A stretch of 29,786 nucleotides of DNA from CALCCV01 sp964388665 (GTDB lineage: Bacteria; Bdellovibrionota; Bdellovibrionia; Bdellovibrionales; Bdellovibrionaceae): assembly GCA_964388665.1 (NCBI GenBank), contig CAYMBJ010000047.1, forward strand, positions 1-29,786, read 5' to 3'. The notes under the pieces were generated by a model. The model made no database searches. It saw only the letters and a program-made list of their open reading frames with translations, and was not told the origin of the DNA. Within the stretch, counting starts at the first letter, position 1. Each line of letters opens with the position of its first letter. Shown piece after piece: positions 17,058 through 25,379 of the stretch. A program made the position numbers and the translations under genes.

Positions 17058-17175
17058 AAGGCCCTTGTTACCTAGCTTTTCACTAGGGTCAAAGGGAATC
17101 AGCGGGCACATGCGCGATGACGTGCCGCTGCTAAAAGTGGATGGCAAACTTAAAACTTATTTCCGGCCGGGTTGA

Positions 17176-17535
17176 TTAAGCGCCCGCTCCTGAAATCTGT
17201 GTGGTTGGCGGCTGTGTAGGTAAAAAGCGAATCGTTTTCCAATGCAAGATCTTCTTGTGCAGCTGTGAAATCGCCGCATGAGCAGCAGCGCCCACGGTTT
17301 TGCCGGTGGCGTGACTGGTGAACTTGCCAGCAAGGGAATTTACAGAAAGCACAAGGCTCGCTTCATTATCGATCAAAGCCACTTCTGCCAGTACGGAAGC
17401 ATTGGCCGGTGCCATGTCCAAAAGGTCACGGCATTTTTTGCGCAACCAAGTCTCAGTTGCTGCGTCAGGGGTGAAGCCTTCAAACTTGATATCAATCCAC
17501 TCATCAACTCTGGTGAGATCTTTATTTTCGAGCAT
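17176..17535 (-). CDS. small protein with HPF/S30AE-like pattern
   Basis: This is a 119-residue cytoplasmic protein. The order of a strand (WIDIKFEGF), a helix, two strands (ASVLAEVALIDNEASLVLSV, AGKFTSHATGKT) and a helix (GAAAHAAISQLHKKILHWK) resembles the beta-alpha-beta-beta-beta-alpha fold of ribosome hibernation factors (HPF/YfiA, S30AE). The basic patch normal in HPF is only partly kept (RKK, HKK). The C-terminal tail (PTQPPTTQISGAGA) is unstructured. The ATG at 17535 is well supported by GGAGG five bases upstream; four extra N-terminal residues in the open frame are discarded. The fold resemblance was judged by eye and is tentative; it could be an unrelated alpha/beta domain. Confidence 0.6.
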   Translation of the reverse strand: MLENKDLTRVDEWIDIKFEGFTPDAATETWLRKKCRDLLDMAPANASVLAEVALIDNEASLVLSVNSLAGKFTSHATGKTVGAAAHAAISQLHKKILHWKTIRFLPTQPPTTQISGAGA

Positions 17536-17599
17536 AGAAACCTCCACTGTTATCTACAAGTGTAACCTATAAAAGTGAATTTCTGAATTCTATTTTTTA

Positions 17600-17752
17600 T
17601 TTGTTGAGAATAATCTATCAAACAACAACAGGCCTGAGCTTTGCATCTGGACCTATTTGCAGCTCCCATCGCGGCGATGAGAGGGCCTGCTTGAGAACAG
17701 GAGCTCTGTAAGTGGCACTCAGTGTGCCACTTACAGAGTGTCTCATTTTTTT
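17600..17752 (+). ncRNA. candidate small RNA in the gap upstream of the terminator
   Basis: This gap between htpG and the HPF-like gene starts AT-rich (about 17575-17625, promoter-like) and then becomes structured. CATC/GATG can pair around 17670-17681, and CCTG/CAGG flank an eight-base loop near 17688-17703. The strong + strand terminator follows at 17704-17752. No reading frame of note is present on the + strand. I could not identify a convincing -35/-10 pair, so the 5' end is a guess. No known RNA family was recognised. Confidence 0.3.
17704..17752 (+). terminator. strong rho-independent terminator with no + strand gene before it
   Basis: A perfect 15-bp stem (17704-17718 paired with 17724-17738, arms CTCTGTAAGTGGCAC and GTGCCACTTACAGAG) closes a five-base TCAGT loop. 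A run of seven T follows at 17746-17752 on the + strand. On the - strand, where htpG ends 23 bases away, no T-run follows the hairpin, so the orientation favours a + strand transcript. The nearest genes on both sides are on the - strand. Confidence 0.7.
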
Positions 17753-17774
17753 GTGTTCAATTTTTTATAGGGTC

Positions 17775-19721
17775 TCAGGATGGACCACTGCTGGCTTCAA
17801 GCATGAGATCTGAAAGATCGCGAGTGAAGCCAGAGGGATCAGGCAAAGGTGAACCTTCGTTCAAAAGTGCCTGAGAATAAAGTATCTCAGCCCACTTGTT
17901 CTGTTTGCTGTCTGGCATGAGCCGCATTCTCTCAATCACCGGATGGTCTGGGTTCACCTCTAAGATGCGTTTGCTTGCGGTGCTGCCCATTTCGGAGTTG
18001 ATACGTGAAAGAATTTTCTCCATCTGAAAAGAAGGGTCATTGGCATCACTCACCAAGCAGGCTGGACTGTTTTTTAGACGGGTCGAGATCACGACGTCTT
18101 TTACATTGCTGGCAAGTGCTTTCTTCAGCGACTCGAGCAAGTCTTTGTAGCGCTCAGTAGCTTCCTTGACTTCTTTTTCTCTGGTTTGCTTTTCCTCTTC
18201 TGTATCAAGGTCTAGGTTGCCTTGTGCCAACGACTGCAACTTCTTTTCTTTAAAGGTGGTCAGGGACTGAGTCACCCATTCGTCCACGGCATCGGTAAGT
18301 AGGAGGACCTCAAAGCCACGATCAACAACGCGCTCCAAATGCGGACTCTTTTTTAGCTGCTCCAGATTGTCGCCACTCAAAAAGTAAATGGCTTTCTGAT
18401 CTGGTTTCATGCGAGTGACATACTCATCAAGGCTCGTCCACTTGGTTTCAGCCGCCTTGCCGGCGTCGCTTTCGGTGAAGGTTGATTTAAACAGCAGCAC
18501 GTCTTGCAGTCGCTCGCGGTGTTGCATCTCTTGAGGAACGCCCTCTTTGATCGTGGAGCCAAACTCAGTCCAAAAGGTTTCATAAAGTCCGCGCTCTTTT
18601 TGGATCATCTCTTTGAAGGTGCTCAAAAGTTTATTAACCAAACTCTTGCGAATCTGGTGAGCCTGACGGTCCTGTTGTAAGATCTCACGCGAGACGTTCA
18701 ATGACAGATCCGAGCTGTCCACCAAGCCGCTGACAAAACGCAAAAACGGAGGCAGCAATTCTTTGGAGTCGTCCATAATAAACACACGCTTAACATAGAG
18801 ACTTAAACCAAAATCGTAATCTTTCATGTAATAGTTGAAGGGCTTTTTGGATGGGAGGTACAGGAGCGCCGTGAACTCCATGGTGCCCTCAGCCTTAAAG
18901 TGGATGGTCTTTAAGGGGTCATTCCAGTCGTGGGAAAGATGATGGTAAAACTCCTTGTGTTCAGTGGCCGAGATCTCACTCGGTGGTCTCAGCCAAAGAG
19001 CCTTCATTGAGTTGAGTGTTTCGTCCTCTGTTTTTTCGACAGTTTTTTCGGTGGTCTCTTTGTCGTCTTTCTGAGGTTTTTGAGTTTTCATCTTGATGGG
19101 GTAGGCGATAAAGTCTGAATACTTCTTAACGAGACTCTTCAAGACCCACTCGTCCGTGAAGTCCTGAACATTTTCTTCTTCATCAAACTTCTTGAGATGC
19201 AAAGAAATGGTGGTGCCCGTGCCCTCTGGGCGCGGTACTTGGCTAATTGTGTAAGTTCCATCCCCGACGGATTCCCACAAGACACCCTCACTTGTGCCTG
19301 CTTTCTGCGTGTGCAGGGTGACTTTGTCGGCCACCATAAAGCTTGAGTAAAAGCCAACGCCAAATTGACCGATAAGGTCAGGACGATCTTTGATATCCTC
19401 GCCTGTAACTTCTGGAATCTTTGTGCCAGAGCGAGCGATCGTACCAATAAAGCTCTCAACCTCTTCCAAGGTCATGCCGATGCCGCCGTCTTGAATTTTG
19501 AGGGTTTGGTTTTCTTTGTTTGGAATGAGGCGAATCTCAAATTGATGATCTGCAGACACCAAATTTTCATGAGTCTTTGAAAAAAACTTGAGTTTGTCCA
19601 TGGCGTCTGAGGCGTTAGAAATCAGCTCACGCAAAAAAATCTCTTTTTGCGAGTAGAGGGAGTGGATCATCAGATCTAAAAGTTTTTTGATCTCGGCATT
19701 AAAGCTTCGCGTCTCTTTCAT
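17775..19721 (-). CDS. htpG: chaperone HtpG (bacterial Hsp90)
   Basis: HtpG is the ATP-dependent cytosolic Hsp90 homodimer that remodels client proteins. The GHKL ATPase motifs are intact: ELISNASDA (32-40, with the catalytic Glu and Mg-binding Asn), DGGIGM (from Asp78) and GQFGVGFYSSFM (118-129). Also present are the middle-domain RVFIMDD and the SSDLSLNVSREILQ segment with its catalytic-loop Arg. The 648-residue length fits the family, slightly above E. coli's 624. The excess lies partly in a charged linker (about residues 215-245, DKETTEKTVEKTEDE) between the N-terminal and middle domains, which is short or absent in most bacterial HtpG and recalls the eukaryotic linker. I chose the ATG at 19721 because the family starts MKETRSF. 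An ATG at 19751 would add ten residues. Confidence 0.96.
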   Translation of the reverse strand: MKETRSFNAEIKKLLDLMIHSLYSQKEIFLRELISNASDAMDKLKFFSKTHENLVSADHQFEIRLIPNKENQTLKIQDGGIGMTLEEVESFIGTIARSGTKIPEVTGEDIKDRPDLIGQFGVGFYSSFMVADKVTLHTQKAGTSEGVLWESVGDGTYTISQVPRPEGTGTTISLHLKKFDEEENVQDFTDEWVLKSLVKKYSDFIAYPIKMKTQKPQKDDKETTEKTVEKTEDETLNSMKALWLRPPSEISATEHKEFYHHLSHDWNDPLKTIHFKAEGTMEFTALLYLPSKKPFNYYMKDYDFGLSLYVKRVFIMDDSKELLPPFLRFVSGLVDSSDLSLNVSREILQQDRQAHQIRKSLVNKLLSTFKEMIQKERGLYETFWTEFGSTIKEGVPQEMQHRERLQDVLLFKSTFTESDAGKAAETKWTSLDEYVTRMKPDQKAIYFLSGDNLEQLKKSPHLERVVDRGFEVLLLTDAVDEWVTQSLTTFKEKKLQSLAQGNLDLDTEEEKQTREKEVKEATERYKDLLESLKKALASNVKDVVISTRLKNSPACLVSDANDPSFQMEKILSRINSEMGSTASKRILEVNPDHPVIERMRLMPDSKQNKWAEILYSQALLNEGSPLPDPSGFTRDLSDLMLEASSGPS

Positions 19722-19882
19722 ATATTCTCGGGTCCTTTCATGGGGTTTCATTTATTCTGTTAACAGATGATTCAGCATTTTACGTTGCATATTACAACCC
19801 ATAACCTGAGTGCGGATGGCACTTTGGCAAGGTTGCCTGTAAAAAATAGCTGGGGTGGAGCGGATGGGGTTAAATGCCGTGC

Positions 19883-19919
19883 GTCTTGGATCATTCTGAG
19901 ATATTTGTAAGTCTTGGAT
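19883..19919. repeat. 9-bp direct repeat upstream of the formamidase gene
   Basis: GTCTTGGAT occurs at 19883-19891 and again at 19911-19919, 28 bases apart. The second copy ends eight bases before the AGGAGG ribosome site of the gene starting at 19937. The position and exact identity suggest a paired regulator site, but no consensus is recognised. Confidence 0.3.
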
Positions 19920-19936
19920 ATTATTGAGGAGGATCC

Positions 19937-20575
19937 GTGAAATTATGGGATATCAGCCCCAGTTTATCAGCCAAGACGGCCGTGTTTCCGGGGGACACTC
20001 CTTTTGAGCGCCGCGAGCTCATGTCTTGGGAAGAGGGGCACCATCTTCAGCTCTCCAGCATGCTAACAACGCTGCATTTGGGTGCTCATGCCGATGCCAC
20101 CAATCACTATCACAAAGAGGGCCAGGGCATTGAGGCTCGCGAATTGAGCCACTATTTGGGAGCATGTCAAGTGATCACCGCAAAACCCGCACATTCAAGC
20201 GGAAGGCTTTATCCTCAGGATGTCACCGCGGCCATCAAATGCACGCGGGTTTTGTTTCGCACGGATAGCTTTCCTGATCCTGATCGGTGGCAAGAGAATT
20301 TTGCATCGCTCTCTCCGGAGTTGATAATGCATTTGCATAATCGCGGCGTAAAGACTGTGGGCTTGGACACTCCAAGCGTGGATCCTGCCGACTCCAAACA
20401 GTTGGAGTCTCACGCGGCTCTGTGGCGCACGCAAATGGCCGTGCTCGAAGGCTTGGTGCTGAGCGAGGTTGCAGATGGCCAGTATATCTTGGTGGCCTTG
20501 CCCCTCAAAATTGCAGGCGGAGATGCAGGACCAGTTCGGGCAATTTTACTTTCTCCCGATTACCAATTTGCGTAG
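19937..20575 (+). CDS. kynB: KynB-type (cyclase-family) kynurenine formamidase
   Basis: This metal-dependent cyclase-family hydrolase probably converts N-formylkynurenine to kynurenine and formate. The metal-binding signature HLGAHADATNH (His47, His51, Asp53, His57) corresponds to HxGTHxDAPxH, with Thr replaced by Ala and Pro by Thr. The segments WDISPSLSAKTAVFPGDTPF at the N-terminus and GLDTPSVDPADSKQLESH are close to the KynB family. The C-terminal LPLKIAGGDAGPVRAILL is also typical. The 212 residues match bacterial KynB. The GTG start has a strong AGGAGG. It is divergent from htpG and about 5.7 kb from tryptophan dioxygenase, which supplies its substrate. The two signature changes leave some doubt about exact specificity. 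Confidence 0.85.
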   Translation: MKLWDISPSLSAKTAVFPGDTPFERRELMSWEEGHHLQLSSMLTTLHLGAHADATNHYHKEGQGIEARELSHYLGACQVITAKPAHSSGRLYPQDVTAAIKCTRVLFRTDSFPDPDRWQENFASLSPELIMHLHNRGVKTVGLDTPSVDPADSKQLESHAALWRTQMAVLEGLVLSEVADGQYILVALPLKIAGGDAGPVRAILLSPDYQFA

Positions 20576-20626
20576 AGTGCTAATAAATAAGTTGTTTTAG
20601 ATTTTATCATCAAGAGAGGCGAAATT

Positions 20627-21217
20627 ATGCAGCAAAATTTATCCTTGGATACCGTTGGCAAAAATTTTTACCGGGCTGGACTTTGCGCCCTCGTGTTTGT
20701 GAACTTTTGGGCATTTCAAGTCCAGGCGCAGGTGGAGCCTCCCATCAAAAAAGTGGAGGCACCGCCGGAGCCAGCGATGGGAGCTTTAGTGGTGGAGCCC
20801 ATTTCGGCTATGGAAGCCGCCAGTCCCTTGGGTTACTGGAAAACGATTGATGATAAAACAAAAAAGCCCAAGGCCATTGTGCAGATCACGCAAGAGGGCG
20901 ATCAGCTTCGTGGCAAAATTGTAAAGCTCTTTCCGCGAGAGGGGCGACCCGACAATCCTGTTTGTGATAAGTGCAAAGGGGACAAAAAGGACAAACCGAT
21001 CTTAGGTTTGGAGATTTTATGGAATCTAAAGAAAGACTCCGAAATTAAATGGGACTCGGGTGACATCCTCGATCCCGAGAGTGGCAGCGTGTATTCAGCA
21101 AAGGCGGAGTTGCAGGATCAGGGTATGAAACTCAAAGTCAGAGGATTTTTGGGTTTCTCCCTCTTGGGACGAACTCAGGTCTGGGAGCGGGCCCTCGATT
21201 ATACTCAAAACCAATAA
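20627..21217 (+). CDS. DUF2147-family exported protein
   Basis: This 196-residue protein has a signal peptide (about residues 1-35, ending VQAQ), then a Pro/Glu-rich linker and a DUF2147 domain from about residue 68. The domain shows GYWKTIDDKTKKPKAIVQI, GDQLRGKIVKLFP, a Cys-x-x-Cys (CDKCKG) and the closing block KVRGFLGFSLLGRTQVWER. DUF2147 is a beta-rich domain of unknown role found in exported bacterial proteins, sometimes annotated as a lipocalin-like signal or stress protein. The ATG has GAGG seven bases upstream. It lies 51 bases after the formamidase on the same strand and may be cotranscribed. No catalytic function can be assigned. Confidence 0.85.
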   Translation: MQQNLSLDTVGKNFYRAGLCALVFVNFWAFQVQAQVEPPIKKVEAPPEPAMGALVVEPISAMEAASPLGYWKTIDDKTKKPKAIVQITQEGDQLRGKIVKLFPREGRPDNPVCDKCKGDKKDKPILGLEILWNLKKDSEIKWDSGDILDPESGSVYSAKAELQDQGMKLKVRGFLGFSLLGRTQVWERALDYTQNQ

Positions 21218-21357
21218 TAAGTTTGCGTCTTTTGTGTTGCCACGTTACCGCCCAGATACGTCTTTGACAAAAGTCTTGATTTTGCCGTGATTCCTTACCT
21301 GATAAACACTTTGGACCGATAAGAGGTCATCGCAAGAATATCGATAGGGTGGTTTAG

Positions 21358-22521
21358 GTGAAATTTGAAAAACGCAAAATTACACTGCGACGTCTAGATT
21401 CGGCTTCTCCTGGTAATACAGAGTTTGCCCCCACAGTTGCAAAGAAACTCAATCTGTCTCCAGTGCAAACAGAGTATGTTGACGCAATGGCCATGGGGCT
21501 GACAGTTGAAGATATTTTTTTAGGAAATTTGCGCGAGAACAAATGGACTGATTTCTGTGCCTTGTGGGAGCTGATTCAAAAATTGTTTCAGGCCAAAATG
21601 ATATTGGAGCCTTTGCAAGCGGATTTTGAATTGGAATCCGTAGATGCAACAGAGGTCAAAGACAAGCATAAGCTTTCGCAAATGTCACAGTTTGTAAATT
21701 CTGGCGCGGCAAAATTGAGTTATGAGCAGTTTGTTGGATTTCCTTTTTTTCGCTCACTACCGGCCCAGATTCAGGATCTGCTGTATCGGTCGATCCACTT
21801 TCATGACGTACCTGCATCCTGTCAGGTGATACGCTTTGGTGATCACGATCGACGCATATTTGGATTGATCAAAGGGCAGTGTGGGATCTACGCCCATCTC
21901 GATGAAAAACGGCGCATTCGTAAACATGTTCTTGGTGGGCCAGCCGTCTTTGGTGAGCGGGGCTTTTTTTTGGACCAACCACGAACTGCCGACATCATTA
22001 CATTGAGTGAGTGTCAGTTTTTTACGATCCCGTTTCCATCTGAGCTCGAAAACTACATTCAAAAAGAAAAGGCGCAGATGCTGAGTCAGCGCTTGTTTGT
22101 TGTTAATTCTTTAGAAAGTTCACCCTTGTTTAAGAGCTTTTCAAATGAAATTCGCGATCGCTTTGCCTTCGTTGGCAATATCAAGCCCTACACGGATCAG
22201 CAACTCATCGTAAAGGAAGACACGCGTGCGGACTCCATGTACTTTGTCATTCAGGGTACGGTCGTGGTGCAGCAGGGGACAAAGTCGATTCGACTACTCA
22301 AAGCTGGCGAGAGTTTCGGCGAGATCGCTCTGTTTGTGAGTGGTGGCAAGCGCTCGGCTTCGGTGGTCTCCCAAAGCGACACTCTGTTGCTGCAGGTCAG
22401 ATGGCAGGATTTGATTCCTCTTATCAGCACCAATCTGCGACTAGCGAAGGAGCTTCAAGAATTGGCTCTGCGTCGCTTGCATGACGATAGCTTGCGCAAC
22501 GCAAATTCCCGCGCGGCCTAA
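21358..22521 (+). CDS. protein with two tandem cyclic-nucleotide-binding domains
   Basis: This is a 387-residue cytoplasmic protein. Residues 1-105 form a helical N-terminal region (EYVDAMAMGLTVEDIFL) of unknown type. Two cNMP-binding beta-rolls follow: about 125-235 with the phosphate-binding cassette FGERGFFLDQPRTADI (198-213), and about 255-370 with FGEIALFVSGGKRSASV (320-336). Both cassettes retain the Gly-Glu pair and the phosphate-contacting Arg, and the second is almost canonical. There is no CRP-type helix-turn-helix, kinase, cyclase or channel domain, so it is probably a sensor that acts through a partner, resembling the regulatory subunit arrangement of cAMP-dependent kinase. The GTG start is preceded by AGGGTGG. 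The C-terminal helix (LAKELQELALRRLHDD) may be a dimer or output helix. Confidence 0.85.
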   Translation: MKFEKRKITLRRLDSASPGNTEFAPTVAKKLNLSPVQTEYVDAMAMGLTVEDIFLGNLRENKWTDFCALWELIQKLFQAKMILEPLQADFELESVDATEVKDKHKLSQMSQFVNSGAAKLSYEQFVGFPFFRSLPAQIQDLLYRSIHFHDVPASCQVIRFGDHDRRIFGLIKGQCGIYAHLDEKRRIRKHVLGGPAVFGERGFFLDQPRTADIITLSECQFFTIPFPSELENYIQKEKAQMLSQRLFVVNSLESSPLFKSFSNEIRDRFAFVGNIKPYTDQQLIVKEDTRADSMYFVIQGTVVVQQGTKSIRLLKAGESFGEIALFVSGGKRSASVVSQSDTLLLQVRWQDLIPLISTNLRLAKELQELALRRLHDDSLRNANSRAA

Positions 22522-22650
22522 TACAGCTTCCAATTGATTCATAGATCTTTGTTATTCAATTGGTCGACAGTTTCGGCTTGAATTGCGCTGAAGCTTACAA
22601 TAGCGTTGTAGGCAGTCGTGAAAATAGTTCTAGCAAAAAAGGAGCAGCAG

Positions 22651-23391
22651 TTGAAAAACTTTTTATTGATGGTGCTGGGTGTGAGCCAAGTCTTATATTT
22701 ATCAACCGCAATTGCAAATGCAGCAAGACTTCCAAGCAAAAAGACGCTAACTGAGCAGCTGCGCGAAAAGGCTGAGGCGGCTCAAGCGCGCACGCCAGAA
22801 GAGACCAAGAAAATAATGAGCTCTGCTATCGAAGAGCTGCGTAAATCTGATATTCTTTCTAAGTCCCTTAAGGTGGGCGATCAGATGCCACTGTTCACTC
22901 TGCCAGACGTAAAAAAGGGCGATGTCACTGCGAAGTCGCTTTTGGCAAAGGGGCCGCTTGTGGTGGTGTTTTACCGTGGTGGCTGGTGCCCTTATTGCAA
23001 TCTGCAGCTGCACGACCTTCAAGGACACCTTCAGGAGTTTAAGGAATTGGGAGCGGAGCTGGTGGCGATATCGCCGCAGACTCCTGATAGCAGTTTGTCC
23101 ACAGTCCAAAAGGCGGACTTGAGTTTTTATGTGTTGAGTGATGTGGGCAACAAAGTGGCTAAAAAATTCGGTTTAGTTTTCCGTCTTCCAGATGATTTAA
23201 AAAAGGTGTACAAAGATTTTGGAATCGATCTGGAGAGCGTAAATGCTTCCAAAGACTGGGAGTTGCCAGTGAGTGCCACTTATATCGTGAAGCCTGACGG
23301 CAAAGTGGCCTATGCCTTTGCCGATGTTGATTATAAAAAACGGGCAGAGACTGAAGAGCTCCTGAAAATTCTGAAATCACTCAAGGAATGA
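22651..23391 (+). CDS. exported AhpC/TSA-family peroxiredoxin-like protein
   Basis: This is a thioredoxin-fold protein of the AhpC/TSA class with the active segment FYRGGWCPYCNLQL (Cys113, Cys116). That CXXC arrangement marks the atypical peroxiredoxin-like group rather than classic two-Cys AhpC. Residues 1-24 form a signal peptide (MKNFLLMVLGVSQVLYLSTAIANA), so it should act in the periplasm on peroxides or thiols. The start is a TTG at 22651 with a perfect AAAGGAG six bases upstream. The longer frame starting at GTG 22618 lacks a ribosome site and would spoil the signal peptide. The middle and end (ISPQTPDSS, SATYIVKPDGKVAYAFADVDY) are typical of the family. It stops eight bases before the convergent lipoprotein gene. 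Confidence 0.88.
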   Translation: MKNFLLMVLGVSQVLYLSTAIANAARLPSKKTLTEQLREKAEAAQARTPEETKKIMSSAIEELRKSDILSKSLKVGDQMPLFTLPDVKKGDVTAKSLLAKGPLVVVFYRGGWCPYCNLQLHDLQGHLQEFKELGAELVAISPQTPDSSLSTVQKADLSFYVLSDVGNKVAKKFGLVFRLPDDLKKVYKDFGIDLESVNASKDWELPVSATYIVKPDGKVAYAFADVDYKKRAETEELLKILKSLKE

Positions 23392-23399
23392 GATGAGTT

Positions 23400-24251
23400 C
23401 TAGGTTTTTTTCGCCAAGCTCACCAGATCTTGAGCAAGCTCAGAGATCTTTTTCAAAAATCCCTGGCGTTGTGACTCACCCCAAGTGAGCGTGGCTAGCT
23501 TTTTGTACCACAGTTGACGGTGCTGCTCCCTAGCATTGGCAAACTCCGGCAGCATCGCCGATTTGTAGGTCGAAGGCCAGTTGAGCACTGTGTTTTTTAT
23601 TTTGGAAATTGTGAAAGACTCAGGATCGACCTTGCCGTCGACCAATTTGATTTCTGAGATTTGCTCAAAGGTCGCCAGCAGGTGCTCGCGATTTTTTAGC
23701 GAGAGTTCGGTGGGGTAAGGGTTGGCGTTGAGCCAGTCTCTGAGCTCTGCTCGTTGGGCGCGGCTGATGCTGATCCATTTGTCGATGCGATCAAGATATT
23801 GGTCAGAATCAAAACCTTTGTCGCGATCTTTGGCAATCTTCTTTAAAAAATGGCTATGAAAGTAACTCCAGTTATCAGGTGTGATTCCGTCCACGACATT
23901 GACGGCATGGGGAGCAAAGCTCACCAGGGCTTCGTCCATTAGTGGCAAAATGTCGGCGCGAACTTTTTCTAAGGTCGAATGAATTTCATCAGCGCTGGCG
24001 GCGGTTGCAAAATTCTGATGGCCATTCTCCAAAACCTTTGCATATTTGTGAAACTGTTGTGCGCGCAGTGTTTCGAGCGCCTGGCGGGCTTCGCCCTTGA
24101 CAAGTTTCTTTTGCTCGCCATTGATGTCAAAAAAATCATCGGCCTGCCATACAATAAAATTGTCTGCCCACTCAAAGGCCACCTTTGTCTTTGAGCAAGA
24201 AAATGATAAACAAGCTATCAGACACAGAACAAAAAATCTCAGTAGCAACAT
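23400..24251 (-). CDS. DUF6279-like lipoprotein
   Basis: This 283-residue protein starts with a lipoprotein signal peptide (MLLLRFFVLCLIACLSFSCSK, lipidated Cys19). The mature part opens VAFEWADNFIVWQADDFFDI, like the N..D..I.W..D.Y.DL pattern of the DUF6279 family. The rest is helical and charged. The cellular role is not known; it would be anchored in the inner or outer membrane. Ser at +2 favours outer-membrane sorting under the E. coli rule, which may not apply here. I chose the ATG at 24251 because it begins the lipoprotein signal and has GGGGGCGGA about six bases upstream. It lies 127 bases downstream of dapA on the same strand. Confidence 0.75.
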   Translation of the reverse strand: MLLLRFFVLCLIACLSFSCSKTKVAFEWADNFIVWQADDFFDINGEQKKLVKGEARQALETLRAQQFHKYAKVLENGHQNFATAASADEIHSTLEKVRADILPLMDEALVSFAPHAVNVVDGITPDNWSYFHSHFLKKIAKDRDKGFDSDQYLDRIDKWISISRAQRAELRDWLNANPYPTELSLKNREHLLATFEQISEIKLVDGKVDPESFTISKIKNTVLNWPSTYKSAMLPEFANAREQHRQLWYKKLATLTWGESQRQGFLKKISELAQDLVSLAKKT

Positions 24252-24378
24252 TGTTATCCGCCCCCGTCGCAAAAAAAAAGAACTGGCTTCATAAAGCACT
24301 CTACCATTTTAGTGCAAAAAGAGGGCAAGCGCTAGGGCCTGATTTTACGGAAGCGAAATTAAGCTTGGTTTGTTGTGT

Positions 24379-25263
24379 TTAGGATATCAATTTGACTCGT
24401 TTGAGCCGAGCCGTAAGCTCCTCTTGCTGAGCTATTCCCAGCTCAACAAGGGGCAATCGCACCTCGGGAGATTTGATCAAACCCATTTTAAAAATGGCGT
24501 ACTTAATGGCCACAGGATTTACACCCACATTCAGCGCTGCCACGGCGTCTTTGGTGCTTTCCCAAATCTTGGCGATGGCTTCTGGCTGATTTCGCTTTTG
24601 GTGCATTTGGCAGAACTGACTCGGTAGAATGTGCGAGGCCACAGAAATCACACCATGGCCGCCAAAACTTGCCAATTCAGGGTAGGTCATGTCATCGCCA
24701 GAAAGATACTTGTAATTGCTTGGCAATGACGAGGCGAGAACTTTTTTCGCCAAGTCAAGATCGCCACTGGCTTCTTTGATGGCGGTCACGTTTTTTAACT
24801 TATTGATAGCAACAATTGCATCATAGCCTAAACTCACGCCGGTTCGCTTGGGAACATTGTACGGAATGATGGGAAAATCTACGGCTGCTGAAATGGCTTG
24901 GTAATGAGCGATTAGACCCAATTGTGGTGGACAGTTATAATAGGGAGTGACCACAAGGGCCGCGTCGGCACCGATGTTCTTTGCGCCAGTGGTGTTGGCA
25001 ATTGTGGTCCTGGTGCAGTTGGAGCCGGTGCCAACAATGAGCGGAATTTTTCCGTTGGTCATTTTGGCTACGGCTTTGAATATGTCTTCCACTTCTGATT
25101 TAGTCAGAGTGGGGCTCTCAGCTGTGGTGCCATTGATCACAAATCCGTCAATACCATTTTGCATTTGAAAATCAACGAGCGTCTTGAGTGAGGTGTAGTC
25201 GACTTCGCCATTTTGAAAGGGAGTTATGAGGGCAGTGATAGCTCCGGAGATTTCTTTAGCCAT
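24379..25263 (-). CDS. dapA: 4-hydroxy-tetrahydrodipicolinate synthase
   Basis: DapA condenses pyruvate with aspartate semialdehyde, the first committed step to lysine and meso-diaminopimelate for peptidoglycan. The catalytic residues line up with E. coli with an offset of two: Thr46/Thr47 in NGTTAESPTL, Tyr135 in IIPYNVPKRTG, Arg140, and the Schiff-base Lys163 in AIKEASGD. The usual GTTGE is GTTAE, a mild change seen in some family members. The 294-residue length is right. The ATG at 25263 has AAAGGA eight bases upstream. The gene is flanked by envelope genes, but I see no other lysine-pathway gene here. Confidence 0.95.
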   Translation of the reverse strand: MAKEISGAITALITPFQNGEVDYTSLKTLVDFQMQNGIDGFVINGTTAESPTLTKSEVEDIFKAVAKMTNGKIPLIVGTGSNCTRTTIANTTGAKNIGADAALVVTPYYNCPPQLGLIAHYQAISAAVDFPIIPYNVPKRTGVSLGYDAIVAINKLKNVTAIKEASGDLDLAKKVLASSLPSNYKYLSGDDMTYPELASFGGHGVISVASHILPSQFCQMHQKRNQPEAIAKIWESTKDAVAALNVGVNPVAIKYAIFKMGLIKSPEVRLPLVELGIAQQEELTARLKRVKLIS

Positions 25264-25379
25264 ATGACAGGTCCTTTATTTGTTAAAAGCGCAATTGTGC
25301 AGGTTTTTCAACCCATTTGTAAAGCATTCTTTTTTTGTGACAATGCCAATTCCAGGTGAAGTTTGTAGCGCAGCGGCCT

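Noticed and set aside
22618..22650. GTG start for the peroxiredoxin-like gene
   Set aside because: There is no ribosome site, and it would put charged residues ahead of the signal peptide. TTG 22651 has AAAGGAG at the right distance.
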